From assembly GCA_007859745.1 (NCBI GenBank), contig SMLU01000001.1:2542001-2606000 (forward strand): DNA of 64,000 nucleotides, given 5' to 3'. Numbering within the stretch: the first letter of the stretch is position 1; each line of letters begins with the position of its first letter. A program made the position numbers and the translations under genes. Source of the stretch: Phycisphaerae bacterium RAS1 (GTDB lineage Bacteria > Planctomycetota > Phycisphaerae > UBA1845 > Fen-1342). Below the pieces are notes generated by a model, which saw only the letters and a program-made list of their open reading frames with translations, did no database searches and was not told the DNA's origin. Below, one piece after another: positions 32,134 to 41,364 of this stretch.

Positions 32134-34692
32134 ATGCACCGAAATATTCGCACGTTCGTCGTCATCCCTTCGCTGCCCGAGCCGCTCGAGCCCTTGCGGC
32201 AACTGGCCTACAACCTCTGGTGGTCGTGGACGCCGCCCGCCGCCGACCTGTTCCGCCGGCTCGATCTCGAGCTGTGGCGGAAGGTGAACCACAACCCGGT
32301 CGCCTTGCTGCAGCAGATTGACCAGTCGCGGCTCGAGGCCGCTTCGCGCGACGACGCGTACATGGCGCAGCTCCTGCGCGTGGTGGACGCTTTTTACATC
32401 TACATGAACGGGCGAACCTGGTTCGATGAGCACTACCCACAGGAGAAAGGCAGCATCATCGCCTACTTCTCACTCGAGTTCGGCCTGCACGAGAGCATCC
32501 CGATCTACTCCGGAGGCCTCGGCATTCTGGCGGGCGATCATCTGAAGTCGGCGTCCGATCTGGGCATCCCGCTCGCCGCCGTTGGTCTGATGTACCGCCA
32601 GGGGTACTTCCAGCAACAGCTCACCGAGGACGGCTGGCAGCTCGAGAGCTATCCGCCCCATGACTTTCACGGCTGGCCGGTCCAGCCGGCGCTGGACGAC
32701 AAGAAGCAGCCGGTTCGCATTACGGTCATGCTGGGCCATTACCGCCTGACGGCCCAGGTCTGGCGCGTGCAGGTCGGACGCGTGACGCTCCACCTGCTCG
32801 ACGCCGACATCCCCGAGAACAGCCCGGAGCTGCGGGCCGTCACCGGCAAGCTCTACGGCGGCGACCAGCTCATGCGCATTCGCCAGGAGATCCTCCTGGG
32901 AATCGGCGGCTATCGCGCCCTGCGGGCCGTCGGCATCACCCCCTCCGTGTGCCACATGAACGAGGGCCACGCGGCTTTCCTGGCGATCGAGCGCGTGCGG
33001 CAACTGATGCACGAGCACCAGTTGAGCTTCCGCGACGCGCGCGAGGCGGTCGCCGGCGGAAACCTCTTCACCACCCACACGCCCGTGCCGGCCGGCATCG
33101 ACCGCTTCGACCCGCGCCTGGTCGAAGATCAGCTCGGCTGGATGGCGGGCGAGCTGGGGCTGGACCTGCGCGGCCTGCTGGCGATGGGCCGCGAAGACCC
33201 CGGCCACGCACAGGAAACCTTCTGCATGCCGATCCTCGCGCTGCGCATGTCGTATCGCAGCAACGGCGTGAGCAAGCTGCACGGCGAGGTCGCCCGCGGC
33301 ATGTGGCAGAGCTACTGGCCGCAGGTGCCGCGCGAGGAAGTGCCGCTGATTCACGTCACCAACGGCATCCACACGCGCAGTTGGACCAGCGCCCAGATGA
33401 ACGAGCTGCTGGAGCAGTATCTCGGGCCGAATTGGGCCGAGTCCCCGCCGGACGACGCGCTCTGGCAGCGGATCGACAGCATCCCGGACGCCGAGCTGTG
33501 GCGCGTCCACGTACGCTGCCGCGAGCGCATGATCGCCGACGTGCGCAATCGCGTGCGCGACCAGCTCAAGCGCCGCGGCGCCCCGCCGGCCGAAGTCCGC
33601 GCCGCTGACGAAATTCTCGATCCCGAAACGCTGACCATCGGCTTCGCGCGGCGCTTCGCGCCCTACAAGCGCGCCACGCTGCTCTTCCGCAATCCACAGC
33701 GGCTGGCGGCGCTGCTGTCCGACGATCAGTATCCGGTGCAGTTCATCTTCGCCGGCAAGGCGCATCCGGCCGACGGCGCCGGCAAGGAACTCATCAAGCA
33801 GATCAGCGCCATGTGCATGCGGCCCGAGTTCCGCCGCCGCATCGTCTTCCTCGAAAACTACGAAATGTCCATGGCCCGCGAGCTGGTGCAGGGCGTGGAT
33901 ATGTGGCTCAACAACCCGCTCCGCCTGCACGAGGCCAGCGGAACCAGCGGCATGAAAGTGCCGCCCAACGGCGGCCTGAATCTATCGTGTCTCGACGGGT
34001 GGTGGCCCGAGGCCTTCAACGGCGAGAACGGCTGGGTCATCGGCGACGGGCGCATCTATGACGACCTGGGATACCAGGATCACGTCGAGGCCGAGTCGCT
34101 CTATAACCTGCTCGAACGCGAAATCATCCCGATGTTCTATCGCCGCACGAAGGAAAACGTGCCGCGCGCCTGGCTGGGGCGGATGAAGGCGTCGATGAAG
34201 ACCATCGTGCCCGCCTACAGCACCAACCGCATGCTGCGCGACTACACCACGCGCATGTACCTGCCGGCTCTGCGGCGGACGCGGCGCTTCGCCGAGCAGG
34301 AATTCAGCTCGGCCAAGACGCTGGCGACGTGGAAGGAGTCCCTGCGCGCCCAGTGGCACCAGGTCCGCGTGACCGAAGTCGTGGCCGCGGACAAGGACGT
34401 CGTGAAGGTCGGCGATCAGCTCGAGGTCCGCGCCCGCGTGCACCTCGGCTCCGTCAAACCGGAAGACGTCGCCGTCGAAGCCTATTTCGGCCCGATCGGC
34501 CCCGGCGGCGAATTCACCGAAGGCCGGGCCGTGCCGCTCAAATACGCCAACGGCGACGCCGGCGCCGAGCACTGGTTCGCCGGCACCGTCCCGTGCAGCA
34601 GCAGCGGGCAGCAGGGCTACGCCATCCGCGTGGTGCCCAACAACGAGGATCTCGCGGATCGCTACGATCAGGGGCTGGTCGTGTGGGCCTGA
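32134..34692 (+). CDS. glgP: Alpha-glucan (glycogen) phosphorylase, GT35
   Basis: The 852-residue protein is of the divergent alpha-glucan phosphorylase type that has an N-terminal DUF3417-like segment (PEPLEPLRQLAYNLWWSWTP). Further signatures are FSLEFGLHESIPIYSGGLG, CHMNEGHAAFLAIERVR, GFARRFAPYKRATLLF and the PLP-lysine motif EASGTSGMKVPPNGG. The reaction is phosphorolysis of alpha-1,4-glucan to glucose-1-phosphate in the cytosol. The phosphohexomutase gene just upstream could move that product into central metabolism. About 100 C-terminal residues form an extra beta-rich domain (VVKVGDQLEVRARVHLGSVK) seen in this subfamily. Confidence 0.92.
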   Translation: MHRNIRTFVVIPSLPEPLEPLRQLAYNLWWSWTPPAADLFRRLDLELWRKVNHNPVALLQQIDQSRLEAASRDDAYMAQLLRVVDAFYIYMNGRTWFDEHYPQEKGSIIAYFSLEFGLHESIPIYSGGLGILAGDHLKSASDLGIPLAAVGLMYRQGYFQQQLTEDGWQLESYPPHDFHGWPVQPALDDKKQPVRITVMLGHYRLTAQVWRVQVGRVTLHLLDADIPENSPELRAVTGKLYGGDQLMRIRQEILLGIGGYRALRAVGITPSVCHMNEGHAAFLAIERVRQLMHEHQLSFRDAREAVAGGNLFTTHTPVPAGIDRFDPRLVEDQLGWMAGELGLDLRGLLAMGREDPGHAQETFCMPILALRMSYRSNGVSKLHGEVARGMWQSYWPQVPREEVPLIHVTNGIHTRSWTSAQMNELLEQYLGPNWAESPPDDALWQRIDSIPDAELWRVHVRCRERMIADVRNRVRDQLKRRGAPPAEVRAADEILDPETLTIGFARRFAPYKRATLLFRNPQRLAALLSDDQYPVQFIFAGKAHPADGAGKELIKQISAMCMRPEFRRRIVFLENYEMSMARELVQGVDMWLNNPLRLHEASGTSGMKVPPNGGLNLSCLDGWWPEAFNGENGWVIGDGRIYDDLGYQDHVEAESLYNLLEREIIPMFYRRTKENVPRAWLGRMKASMKTIVPAYSTNRMLRDYTTRMYLPALRRTRRFAEQEFSSAKTLATWKESLRAQWHQVRVTEVVAADKDVVKVGDQLEVRARVHLGSVKPEDVAVEAYFGPIGPGGEFTEGRAVPLKYANGDAGAEHWFAGTVPCSSSGQQGYAIRVVPNNEDLADRYDQGLVVWA

Positions 34693-34702
34693 CGATGCGG
34701 CG

Positions 34703-36421
34703 TCATGGCCCGAGCCGCTCCAGTTCCTGCATCACCGCCTCGATCAGCGGGCGCAGCGTCTTCTCCGAGAAATCAAACCGGCAGCCGGCCGCCGCGAACA
34801 GCTCCGGAACCGGGCGCGACCCGCCCAGCGCCAGCCCGTTGCGATAGAAGCTGACCGCCTGCTCAAAATCACGCCGCGAATTGAGCCAGACCTGCAGCGC
34901 TCCGAGCTGCGCGATCCCGTACTCCACGTAGTAGAACGGCACCTCGTAGAGGTGCAGCTTGCGCTGCCATGAGAGCCGGTCGAAGCGCTCCAGCCCGCTC
35001 CAGTCGACGTCGCCGCCGAAGCGCCGCGTCAGTTGCTGCCAGTGGCCGCTCCACTCTTCGGGCCCTTCGCCGATGTGCGTGTAAACGTGATGTTGAAACG
35101 CGTCGATGCGGGCCATGAACGGGAAGAACCGCACGATCTTCTCGAAGAATTGCCGCGTCGCCCGTCGCCGGTCATCGTCGCTGTAGAACACGTGCATGTA
35201 CGGCAGCGCCAAACACTCCATTCCCATCGACGCCACTTCCGAGAATTCGATCGGGGCGTGGCGATACGCCAGCAACGGCTCGCTGCGGCACGCCCAGGTA
35301 TGAAACGCGTGCCCGCCCTCGTGCAGCAGCGTGCGCACGTCGTCGTCCGTGCCGACCGCGTTCATGAAAATAAACGGCAGCCGCCGCTCGTGATACGTCG
35401 CCTGGTAGCCGCCCGGCGCTTTGCCCTTGCGGTTGCCGAGGTCCAGCGAGCTGGCGTCACGCAGCGCGTCGAAGACCTTGCCCAGCTCGACATGCACACG
35501 GCGGAAGATGCTGCCGCAGTTGTCGATCAGTTGCTGCTCGCTGTCGAACGGACGCAGGGGCGGCAGGTTGTCCGGATCGACCGACAGGTCCCACGGCCGC
35601 AGCGCCGCCAGCCCCAGCTTCTTGCGGCGCTGCTCGGAAAGCTGCCGGGCCGCGGGCACGACGACGCGCTCGATCGCGTCGTGAAAGGCCAGGCAGTCGT
35701 CGGGCGTGTAGTCGAAGCGCTCGTAGTGCTTGAACTGGTACTCGCGGAAATCGCGGCAATGCGCGTTCGTCGCGATGCGGTCGCGCAGTCCCACCATCTT
35801 GCGATACAGCTCGGTCAGCGCAGCGCCATCCGCGAGATAACGCTCGCCCGCCAGCCGCCAGGTCGCCTCCCGCGCCGCCCGATCCGGCTCCTCCAGGTAG
35901 CGGCCGATCTGGGCGATCGTCTGCTCGCGCCCGTCGTACTGCACCGTCATCGCCCCGGTGATTTTCTGGTAATCCGCCTGCAGCAGCTCGTCCTCAGTCT
36001 GCAAGGCGACGTTCTCATCGCGATACAGCTCGATCGCGTTGCGCACGCTGCGCAGCAGCACCTCGTAACGCTTCGCCGGCAACTCAAACCGGCCGGCCAG
36101 CTCCGCCAGCCGCCGCCGCAGACGGTCATGCCACGGCTCGCGGTGCGGCTTCACCTCTTCGATGAACTGCCGGAAACGCTCCTGGCGCTGGGCGTCGTCG
36201 GTCTGGCAGGTCATGGCGATGTAGCGGCCGGTGCCCTCCTCGTCGAAGCAGGCGTCCAGCTCGCTCCAGTCGCGCAGCCAGCGTTCGAGCTGATCCTGCG
36301 AAGCGACCGGGCGCTCGCTCAACTCGCGATAGTAGTTCTCGGCGACGCTCCAGCGGCCGAAATCGGCCTCGGCCGCGACAAACGTGCGCGGAAACTCGCG
36401 CGGGGAGGGCTGGGTTTGCAT
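34703..36421 (-). CDS. M3 family oligoendopeptidase (PepF-like)
   Basis: The 572-residue protein has the zinc site of family M3 (LLHEGGHAFHTWACRSEPLL, H367-E368-G-G-H371) and the downstream acidic residue region EFSEVASMGMECLALP. It has no signal peptide, so it should be cytosolic, cleaving short peptides. The length matches oligoendopeptidase F enzymes. Typical end motifs are present (YVEYGIAQLGALQVW). The gene converges on the phosphorylase gene with ten bases between the stops. It starts with ATG at 36421 and is monocistronic as far as can be seen. Confidence 0.93.
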   Translation of the reverse strand: MQTQPSPREFPRTFVAAEADFGRWSVAENYYRELSERPVASQDQLERWLRDWSELDACFDEEGTGRYIAMTCQTDDAQRQERFRQFIEEVKPHREPWHDRLRRRLAELAGRFELPAKRYEVLLRSVRNAIELYRDENVALQTEDELLQADYQKITGAMTVQYDGREQTIAQIGRYLEEPDRAAREATWRLAGERYLADGAALTELYRKMVGLRDRIATNAHCRDFREYQFKHYERFDYTPDDCLAFHDAIERVVVPAARQLSEQRRKKLGLAALRPWDLSVDPDNLPPLRPFDSEQQLIDNCGSIFRRVHVELGKVFDALRDASSLDLGNRKGKAPGGYQATYHERRLPFIFMNAVGTDDDVRTLLHEGGHAFHTWACRSEPLLAYRHAPIEFSEVASMGMECLALPYMHVFYSDDDRRRATRQFFEKIVRFFPFMARIDAFQHHVYTHIGEGPEEWSGHWQQLTRRFGGDVDWSGLERFDRLSWQRKLHLYEVPFYYVEYGIAQLGALQVWLNSRRDFEQAVSFYRNGLALGGSRPVPELFAAAGCRFDFSEKTLRPLIEAVMQELERLGP

Positions 36422-36732
36422 CGATTGATGTTATCTTGAGCCGCGCATTCCCGCGACGGCTCAGTGCTGGCCGAGGGTACGTGATTGGAAGCGACCCCAG
36501 CCCGTCGGGTGTGTTGGCGTCGCGGGGCGAGCCCTCGCCCGGAGGGCGCACGGTCGTTGCCAGGGGCGTTCAGCCCCTGGTTAGCACCCCTCTATTGCAT
36601 CGCCCGGAGGGCGAACGAGCCGACGAGATTCATCCGCCCTCCGGGCGGAAAAACGAGGGGGCCAACTACCAGGGACTGAAGTCCCTGGCAACACACGCGC
36701 GCCCTCCGGGCGAAAAGATGAAGCGCCAGTCG
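36422..36732. other. 311-base intergenic region, mostly a 221-bp repeat element
   Basis: It separates the M3 peptidase start from the end of the zinc-ribbon gene, both on the minus strand. Positions 36536 onwards are repeat element copy A. The stretch 36422-36535 is the upstream region of the peptidase gene and shows no clear promoter boxes. Confidence 0.5.
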
Positions 36733-36756
36733 CTAACCGCTGACTGCCGCCGGTAC
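36536..36756. repeat. 221-bp nested-palindrome element, copy A
   Basis: The element is the same length as copy B (38894-39114) and by eye about nine-tenths identical. It contains CGCCCGGAGGGCG twice and its inverse CGCCCTCCGGGCG twice, plus the hairpins CCAGGGGC-GCCCCTGG and CCAGGGA-TCCCTGG. Its right end overlaps the 3' end of the zinc-ribbon gene and supplies its last codons and stop (36733-36735). Confidence 0.88.
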
Positions 36757-37353
36757 CGGCGACAATGCCGCCGTCCCGCACTCCGGACAGCGCTCCGGCG
36801 TCGCCCGCAGGTCGTAGCCGCACATGCGGCAGCAGCCTCGGAACGCGCGCCGCCGGGCGCGGATGACTGACACGAGCGGAAATGTCGGGATAAGTGCGCC
36901 GACCGCCGTGGGAAACCAGAGTGGGAACGAGACGCCGGCTGTTCCGGCGGGACATGGGTGTGCGCCGGTGAACTGCGGGGGGGCGATGGGTTCCCGCCAG
37001 GAACGCCACTTCGTGCAATTGCGTCGCATCCGATCGAGCGCGTCTGGCGATCCGGCTAGCGCCACAGCAAACAAGTCGCGCCAGCGAGACATGTAGAGGC
37101 CGGATCGCTCGCCCTCAACGGTCGAGTATTGACAGCCGGCGACGTGGTTTGTTCTATTCCATTGAAGTTGAAACCCGCCCAGATGGGCACGCACGTACAA
37201 CCAATGTTGCGATGCCGAATCCCGCGGCGACAACGCAGAGTATCCGCCGATCGCCCAGATTTCGCTCGCCCCCCAAAGCGCCGCCGAAAGCAGCAACGGC
37301 ATGAACGCCGCCACGAAGAGCACCCGTCGCAGCCAACGTCGGCGCGTCTTCAC
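36733..37353 (-). CDS. Membrane protein with C-terminal zinc ribbon ([19 protein letters not shown]), paralogue 1
   Basis: The GTG start at 37353 overlaps the stop of an upstream zinc-ribbon remnant (GTGA at 37350-37353), giving 206 residues. An N-terminal membrane helix ([20 protein letters not shown]) and a second hydrophobic segment before the ribbon ([17 protein letters not shown]) bracket an external domain of about 110 residues with several tryptophans. The C terminus has [19 protein letters not shown], a rubredoxin-like zinc knuckle seen many times per genome in planctomycetes. Its function is unknown. The last eight residues (PVPAAVSG) come from the adjacent repeat element. Confidence 0.75.
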   Translation of the reverse strand: MKTRRRWLRRVLFVAAFMPLLLSAALWGASEIWAIGGYSALSPRDSASQHWLYVRAHLGGFQLQWNRTNHVAGCQYSTVEGERSGLYMSRWRDLFAVALAGSPDALDRMRRNCTKWRSWREPIAPPQFTGAHPCPAGTAGVSFPLWFPTAVGALIPTFPLVSVIRARRRAFRGCCRMCGYDLRATPERCPECGTAALSPVPAAVSG

Positions 37354-37505
37354 TGCGATTCACTCCCGATTCCACCGTCGCCGGCGACGCGCGCCGCTTC
37401 GGGCGCGGGTTGTGGCACGCTCGTCCCGCACTCCGGACACCGCTCCGGCGTCGTCCGCAGGTCGTAGCCACACGTGCGGCAGGCGCCGATTCGCCGCGCC
37501 GCGAA
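37350..37505 (-). pseudogene. Orphan C-terminal remnant of a zinc-ribbon paralogue
   Basis: Directly after the stop of the antitoxin gene the minus strand reads [20 protein letters not shown], then [17 protein letters not shown], and ends SESQ with a TGA that overlaps the start of paralogue 1. This is the C-terminal zinc ribbon of a third family member with no upstream part left: the expected membrane domain has been replaced by the PIN toxin-antitoxin module. It therefore looks like a gene truncated by insertion or recombination. Confidence 0.75.
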
Positions 37506-37730
37506 CTACTTGTCGAGATCAGATTGCTCGCGCGCTTCAATCTCGCGCAAGAGTTCGTTAACGGTGAGTCCGGCAAGCGCCGCTTGCCGCTGGCGCGTGT
37601 AGTCGCCCTCTCCGGAATCGTACTGATGCAGGAAGCGGATCGCGTCCGCGGCGCCGAGCCGCTCGACCAGCGCGCGAAACCCCTCGCGCCGAATCTCGAC
37701 CGGGCTACGCGGTTTCGCCGCCATGCTCAT
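37506..37730 (-). CDS. Putative antitoxin downstream of a PIN toxin gene
   Basis: This 74-residue, charged, helical protein (VEIRREGFRALVERLGAADA, then YTRQRQAALAGLTVNELLRE) lies directly after a PIN toxin gene and overlaps it by 26 bases. It is of the small helical type that accompanies planctomycete PIN toxins. The order toxin-first is the reverse of classical VapBC. ATGs at 37730 and 37724 are both possible starts. The antitoxin role is inferred from position and size only. Confidence 0.7.
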   Translation of the reverse strand: MSMAAKPRSPVEIRREGFRALVERLGAADAIRFLHQYDSGEGDYTRQRQAALAGLTVNELLREIEAREQSDLDK

Positions 37731-38163
37731 GCTCCAGAATCCACGGCGCCGGGTTCACAACCCGAACCGGCGACGGGGGCGACAGCCGGGCCGCACGCCG
37801 GACGAACGCGTCGTCCACCGTGAAGAGTATATCGCACGGAACCGACTCGGCGTACGCGAGATGCAGCGCATCGAGCGGATCCAACTTCCCTTGTTCCAGC
37901 GCAAGCGCTCGTCTTCCAATATCGGACGAAAGGGGAATGTGCCGGCAGGCGCGGCCTGCAAGCTCACGCACGGCCTCGCGGCGATCAAAATCTGCGACCC
38001 GGATCAGTTCGGAATCTGCCGCCCCGCTTGTGAGAAGCTGAAACTCGCCGCGTTCCACTCGTTCCAGAATTGCCTGAACGGCGTCGCTCTCCAGCCGAAT
38101 CCGCTGCCGCGACTGATCGTCAAACGGCCGGTTCAGGCAGCAAACGTCCAGGTAGATTTGCAT
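37705..38163 (-). CDS. PIN-domain toxin (VapC-like RNase)
   Basis: The 152-residue protein opens MQIYLDVCCLNRPFDDQSRQ, a well-known PIN subgroup start with the first catalytic aspartate (D6). Further acidic sites are in ESDAVQAILERVE, in LDPLDALHLAYAE (D-x-x-D-x-x-H helix) and in CDILFTVDDAFVRRA. PIN toxins are Mg-dependent RNases that cut tRNA, rRNA or mRNA. With the overlapping small gene downstream it forms a toxin-antitoxin module, inserted in an array of zinc-ribbon genes. Confidence 0.87.
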   Translation of the reverse strand: MQIYLDVCCLNRPFDDQSRQRIRLESDAVQAILERVERGEFQLLTSGAADSELIRVADFDRREAVRELAGRACRHIPLSSDIGRRALALEQGKLDPLDALHLAYAESVPCDILFTVDDAFVRRAARLSPPSPVRVVNPAPWILEHEHGGETA

Positions 38164-38187
38164 GGTGGCAGCATAAGCCCGGCCTAG

Positions 38188-38760
38188 CTAGGCAACGCTG
38201 TCGCAGTCGCAGCCACCGCGGGACGGATGCGCCACCGTCCCGCACTCCGGACAGCGCTCCGGCGTCGCCTGCAGGTCGTAGCCGCACGCGCGGCAGCAGC
38301 CGATCCGCCGGCGGAGGCGATTTCGCCGCCAGAAAAACGCCGGAACCAGGACGCCCGGGGAGAGGAGGGACATGAGGAACCAGTGCGGAACGCTCAGAAA
38401 GAACTCATACGGTCTTTGGTTTGACTTCGGGAATACATCGAACCTCGGCGTGTATCTCCACCGAAACACCGGACTGATCGGGTCATTTGGTGCGATCTTG
38501 AACGTCCATCGATGCCAGTACGGCGGCGGGTTCCGTGCCGTTCCGTCCGGATTTGTGCAGCCGTGCTTCCGCGGTGCTCGAAATACTCGGATCGCTCCGC
38601 CCACCGATGCCACGGACCAGGTTAAGTGCATATCGCCGTGCTGGCTGAATCTCTGGATTCCGTCAATGAACCACGTGCTTCGCACCCAGAAGACGGCGAG
38701 GGCGCTTTCAGCAAGCAGGCTGACGCAGAAAAGGGTGATGCCGAGACCGCGTAACATCAT
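38188..38760 (-). CDS. Membrane protein with C-terminal zinc ribbon, paralogue 2
   Basis: From the ATG at 38760 the product has 190 residues: an N-terminal signal/membrane helix (GLGITLFCVSLLAESALAVF), an external domain rich in aromatic residues, a second hydrophobic segment (FLMSLLSPGVLVPAFFW) and the zinc ribbon [19 protein letters not shown]. It ends with extra cysteines (GGCDCDSVA). It is clearly related to the protein at 36733-37353, with the same architecture and spacing. Its function is unknown. A longer in-frame reading upstream only translates the 221-bp repeat element and is not used. Confidence 0.75.
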   Translation of the reverse strand: MMLRGLGITLFCVSLLAESALAVFWVRSTWFIDGIQRFSQHGDMHLTWSVASVGGAIRVFRAPRKHGCTNPDGTARNPPPYWHRWTFKIAPNDPISPVFRWRYTPRFDVFPKSNQRPYEFFLSVPHWFLMSLLSPGVLVPAFFWRRNRLRRRIGCCRACGYDLQATPERCPECGTVAHPSRGGCDCDSVA

Positions 38761-38893
38761 CGTCTCGAGAATCGTGCCGCATATTCTACGCTGGCGAGGG
38801 GCCCGGGATGCGAACAAGGTGCGTTGGCGTCGCGGCGACCGGTATGAACGCGACGGCCAGCGGCCGACGCAGCAGCGGAGGGCGAGCCAGATT

Positions 38894-39114
38894 CGCCCGG
38901 AGGGCGCACGATCGTTGCCAGGGGCATTCAGCCCCTGGTTGGCCCACCTCGATGAAGTCGCCCGGAGGGCGAACGAGCCGCCGAGATTCATTCGCCCTCC
39001 GGGCGGAAAAACGAGTGAGCCGACCACCAGGGACTGAAGTCCATGGCAACGCACGCGCGCCCTCCGGGCGAAAAGATCAAGCGCCAATCGCTAACCGCTG
39101 ACTGCCGCCGGTAC
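38894..39114. repeat. 221-bp nested-palindrome element, copy B
   Basis: The element is the same length as copy A (36536-36756), in the same orientation and with the same internal palindromes. It is not joined to a gene end here but lies in the promoter region of the MoxR operon. Confidence 0.88.
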
Positions 39115-39154
39115 GGGCGACCGCCGATCCGAGTTCACCAACGAGGGACGTCGA

Positions 39155-39180
39155 CCCGCCGCTCGGCGCGGCGGGTTCGG
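39155..39180. repeat. Single arm of the CCGAACCCGCCGCGCC repeat family
   Basis: A 26-base hairpin-forming arm (CCCGCCGCTCGGCGCGGCGG then GTTCGG) without its inverse partner, about 120 bases before the MoxR start. Confidence 0.7.
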
Positions 39181-39299
39181 AAAGAGGGAGCCCCACTACC
39201 GACAACAGCAGACTACCAAGCTGCCAGGCACGCCTTGTCCGTGTCACGCTTCGCAGCTACGCTCTGGGCGGCAAGAACGCGAATTCAGTCAGGAGCCGC

Positions 39300-40460
39300 A
39301 TGGCCGAACAGCCAGCCCATGAACCGACGTTCGATCCGGCTGAATCAGCGGCGTCCGCGTCGTCCGCCGCCGCACCGGTGCTGCCGGCGATGGACGACGT
39401 TCAGGCGGTCGCCCGGCTGCGCGAGGCGTACGCGGTCATTCGCGAGGAGCTCTCGCGCGTGATCGTCGGGCAGCAGGAGGTCATCGATCAACTTCTGATT
39501 GCGCTCTTCGCCCGCGGGCATGTCATTCTGGAGGGCGTGCCGGGGCTGGCCAAGACGCTGCTGATCAGCTCGCTGGCGCGCTGCCTGGGACTCGAGTTTC
39601 GCCGCATTCAGTTCACACCCGACCTGATGCCGTCGGACATCACCGGCACGGAGGTGATCCAGGAAGATCGCCGCACCGGGCAGCGCTCCTTCCGATTTCT
39701 GCCGGGGCCGATTTTCGCGAACGTGCTGCTGGCGGACGAAATCAACCGCACGCCGCCCAAGACGCAGGCGGCGCTCCTGGAAGCGATGCAGGAGCGGCAG
39801 GTGACGGTGGGCGGCGTGAACCACGCGATTGCGCCGCCGTTCTTCGTGCTGGCGACCCAGAACCCGATTGAGCAGGAAGGGACGTATCCGCTGCCCGAGG
39901 CGCAGCAGGATCGTTTCATGTTCAAGGTGCTGGTCGACTATCCCAGCTACGACGACGAGTACCTCATCGCGCAGCGCACCACCGGCGAAGGCCTGCCCGA
40001 GCCGCGCATCATTCTCTCGCGCGAGGAAATCCTGCTGTTGCAGATGGTCGTCCGCCGCGTGCCGACGGCGGCGAGCATCATCCATCACGCGCTCGATCTC
40101 GTGCGGCGGACGCGGCCGGCGGACTCGCATCACGCCGGAGACGGCCGCGCCAAGCCGGGAGGCGGCGGGCACGACGTGGTGAAACAGATGGTGACGTTCG
40201 GGGCCGGGCCGCGCGCGGTGCAGTTCATCCTGCTGGGCGCGAAGGCCCGCGCGGTGATGCTCGGCCGCAATCACGTCAGCCTGGAGGATGTCCGCGCCAT
40301 GGCGCATCCGGTGCTGCGGCATCGCATCATCACCAATTACGCGGCCGAGGCCGAGGGCTTCTCGCCTGACCGGATCATCGACGAAGTGCTGGCGAGCGTG
40401 CCTGCGCGCGAAGGGAGCGAAGCCGCGCATGCCGGCGTCGCGGAAGTACTTAAAGCCTGA
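39300..40460 (+). CDS. MoxR-family AAA+ ATPase
   Basis: The 386-residue protein has the MoxR landmarks: [20 protein letters not shown], Walker A variant [12 protein letters not shown], the [12 protein letters not shown] block, Walker [21 protein letters not shown], and the sensor [18 protein letters not shown]. MoxR ATPases act as chaperones for VWA proteins. The next gene encodes a DUF58 VWA protein and overlaps this one by 32 bases, so the partner is obvious. It heads an eleven-gene, about 17 kb block. CAGGAG precedes the ATG. Confidence 0.95.
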   Translation: MAEQPAHEPTFDPAESAASASSAAAPVLPAMDDVQAVARLREAYAVIREELSRVIVGQQEVIDQLLIALFARGHVILEGVPGLAKTLLISSLARCLGLEFRRIQFTPDLMPSDITGTEVIQEDRRTGQRSFRFLPGPIFANVLLADEINRTPPKTQAALLEAMQERQVTVGGVNHAIAPPFFVLATQNPIEQEGTYPLPEAQQDRFMFKVLVDYPSYDDEYLIAQRTTGEGLPEPRIILSREEILLLQMVVRRVPTAASIIHHALDLVRRTRPADSHHAGDGRAKPGGGGHDVVKQMVTFGAGPRAVQFILLGAKARAVMLGRNHVSLEDVRAMAHPVLRHRIITNYAAEAEGFSPDRIIDEVLASVPAREGSEAAHAGVAEVLKA

Positions 40461-41364
40461 AGTCGTCGCACGCCTGCGCGGCCTGGAGCTGCGCAGCCGC
40501 CGGGCCGTCACCGGCGTGCTGTCGGGCATGCACCGCAGCGTGTACCACGGCTACAGCGTGGAGTTTGCCGAGCACCGCCCCTACGTCGCCGGCGACGACC
40601 TGCGGCACATCGACTGGCGGCTCTTCGGCCGCAAGGACCGCTTCTTCATCAAGCAGTACGAAGAAGAGACCAACCTGCGCTGCAATTTCCTGCTCGATAC
40701 GTCGAGCTCGATGGCCTTCGGCGGCGGCGGGGTGAGCAAGTTCGAGTACGCGGCGGCCCTGGCGGCGTCGATGGCGTATCTGGTCAGCGAGCAGCACGAC
40801 GCGATCGGACTCATCACATTCGACAGCCGGGTGCGTACGAATCTTCCCGAGACGACCGGGCATCAGCAGCTCCTCAACTTTCTGGCCCTGCTGGATGACG
40901 CCGCGCCCGAGGGGCAGACGGACGTCAAGATGCTCTTTCACCGGCTGGCCGAGCAGCTCCGGCGGCGCTCGGTGGTGGTGCTGATCTCCGATCTGCTGGC
41001 CGACATCGACGCGGTGGCGGACGGGCTGGAGCACTTGTGCCACACCGGCCACGAGCTGATCGTCTTTCACACGCTCGATCCCAGCGAGTGGGATTTCCCG
41101 TTCGTTGAGAACGTGATGTTTGAAGGGCTGGAAGACGAGCTGCGGCTTTTGGCCGATCCGCAGGCGCTGCGAGCCAGCTACATGGCCGCGGTCGAGCGCT
41201 TCTGCACGCGCGTCAAGACGGTCTGTCTCAAGCACCGCGCCGACTACGTCGCGGTCAACACGCGCGATCCGGTGGAGGTCGTGCTCTCCGGCTATCTCAG
41301 CCGCCGCGCGGGGGCTGCGGCCCCGCCGGCGCGCGGCACTGCGGGCGGAGGCGGCCGGTCGTGA
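40429..41364 (+). CDS. DUF58 / VWA-like protein, MoxR partner
   Basis: The start is placed at the ATG at 40429 ([20 protein letters not shown]), inside the end of the MoxR gene; 311 residues. The DUF58 signature is [20 protein letters not shown], followed by a VWA fold with a metal site of DxSxS type ([10 protein letters not shown]) and [16 protein letters not shown]. The protein is cytosolic, without membrane helices. Proteins of this kind sit next to MoxR in many bacteria and link it to membrane VWA proteins. The last codons overlap the GTG start of the BatA-like gene. Confidence 0.93.
   Translation: MPASRKYLKPEVVARLRGLELRSRRAVTGVLSGMHRSVYHGYSVEFAEHRPYVAGDDLRHIDWRLFGRKDRFFIKQYEEETNLRCNFLLDTSSSMAFGGGGVSKFEYAAALAASMAYLVSEQHDAIGLITFDSRVRTNLPETTGHQQLLNFLALLDDAAPEGQTDVKMLFHRLAEQLRRRSVVVLISDLLADIDAVADGLEHLCHTGHELIVFHTLDPSEWDFPFVENVMFEGLEDELRLLADPQALRASYMAAVERFCTRVKTVCLKHRADYVAVNTRDPVEVVLSGYLSRRAGAAAPPARGTAGGGGRS

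Larger units (their letters stand above)
38761..39299. other. 539-base divergent intergenic region with repeats
   Basis: This region lies between the minus-strand zinc-ribbon gene and the plus-strand MoxR operon and should hold both promoters. It contains repeat copy B (38894-39114) and a single repeat arm (39155-39180). The last about 120 bases before the MoxR start are the best place for that operon's promoter, but no clear boxes were found. CAGGAG ahead of the ATG is the MoxR ribosome-binding site. Confidence 0.5.

Noticed and set aside
32470-33930. A 486-codon minus-strand frame opposite the glucan phosphorylase
   Set aside because: It has no motif or plausible start and is an antisense shadow of a well-conserved enzyme gene.
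38761-39087. An N-terminal extension of the second zinc-ribbon protein upstream of 38760
   Set aside because: The extra residues are a translation of the 221-bp repeat element; the ATG at 38760 opens a proper membrane helix.
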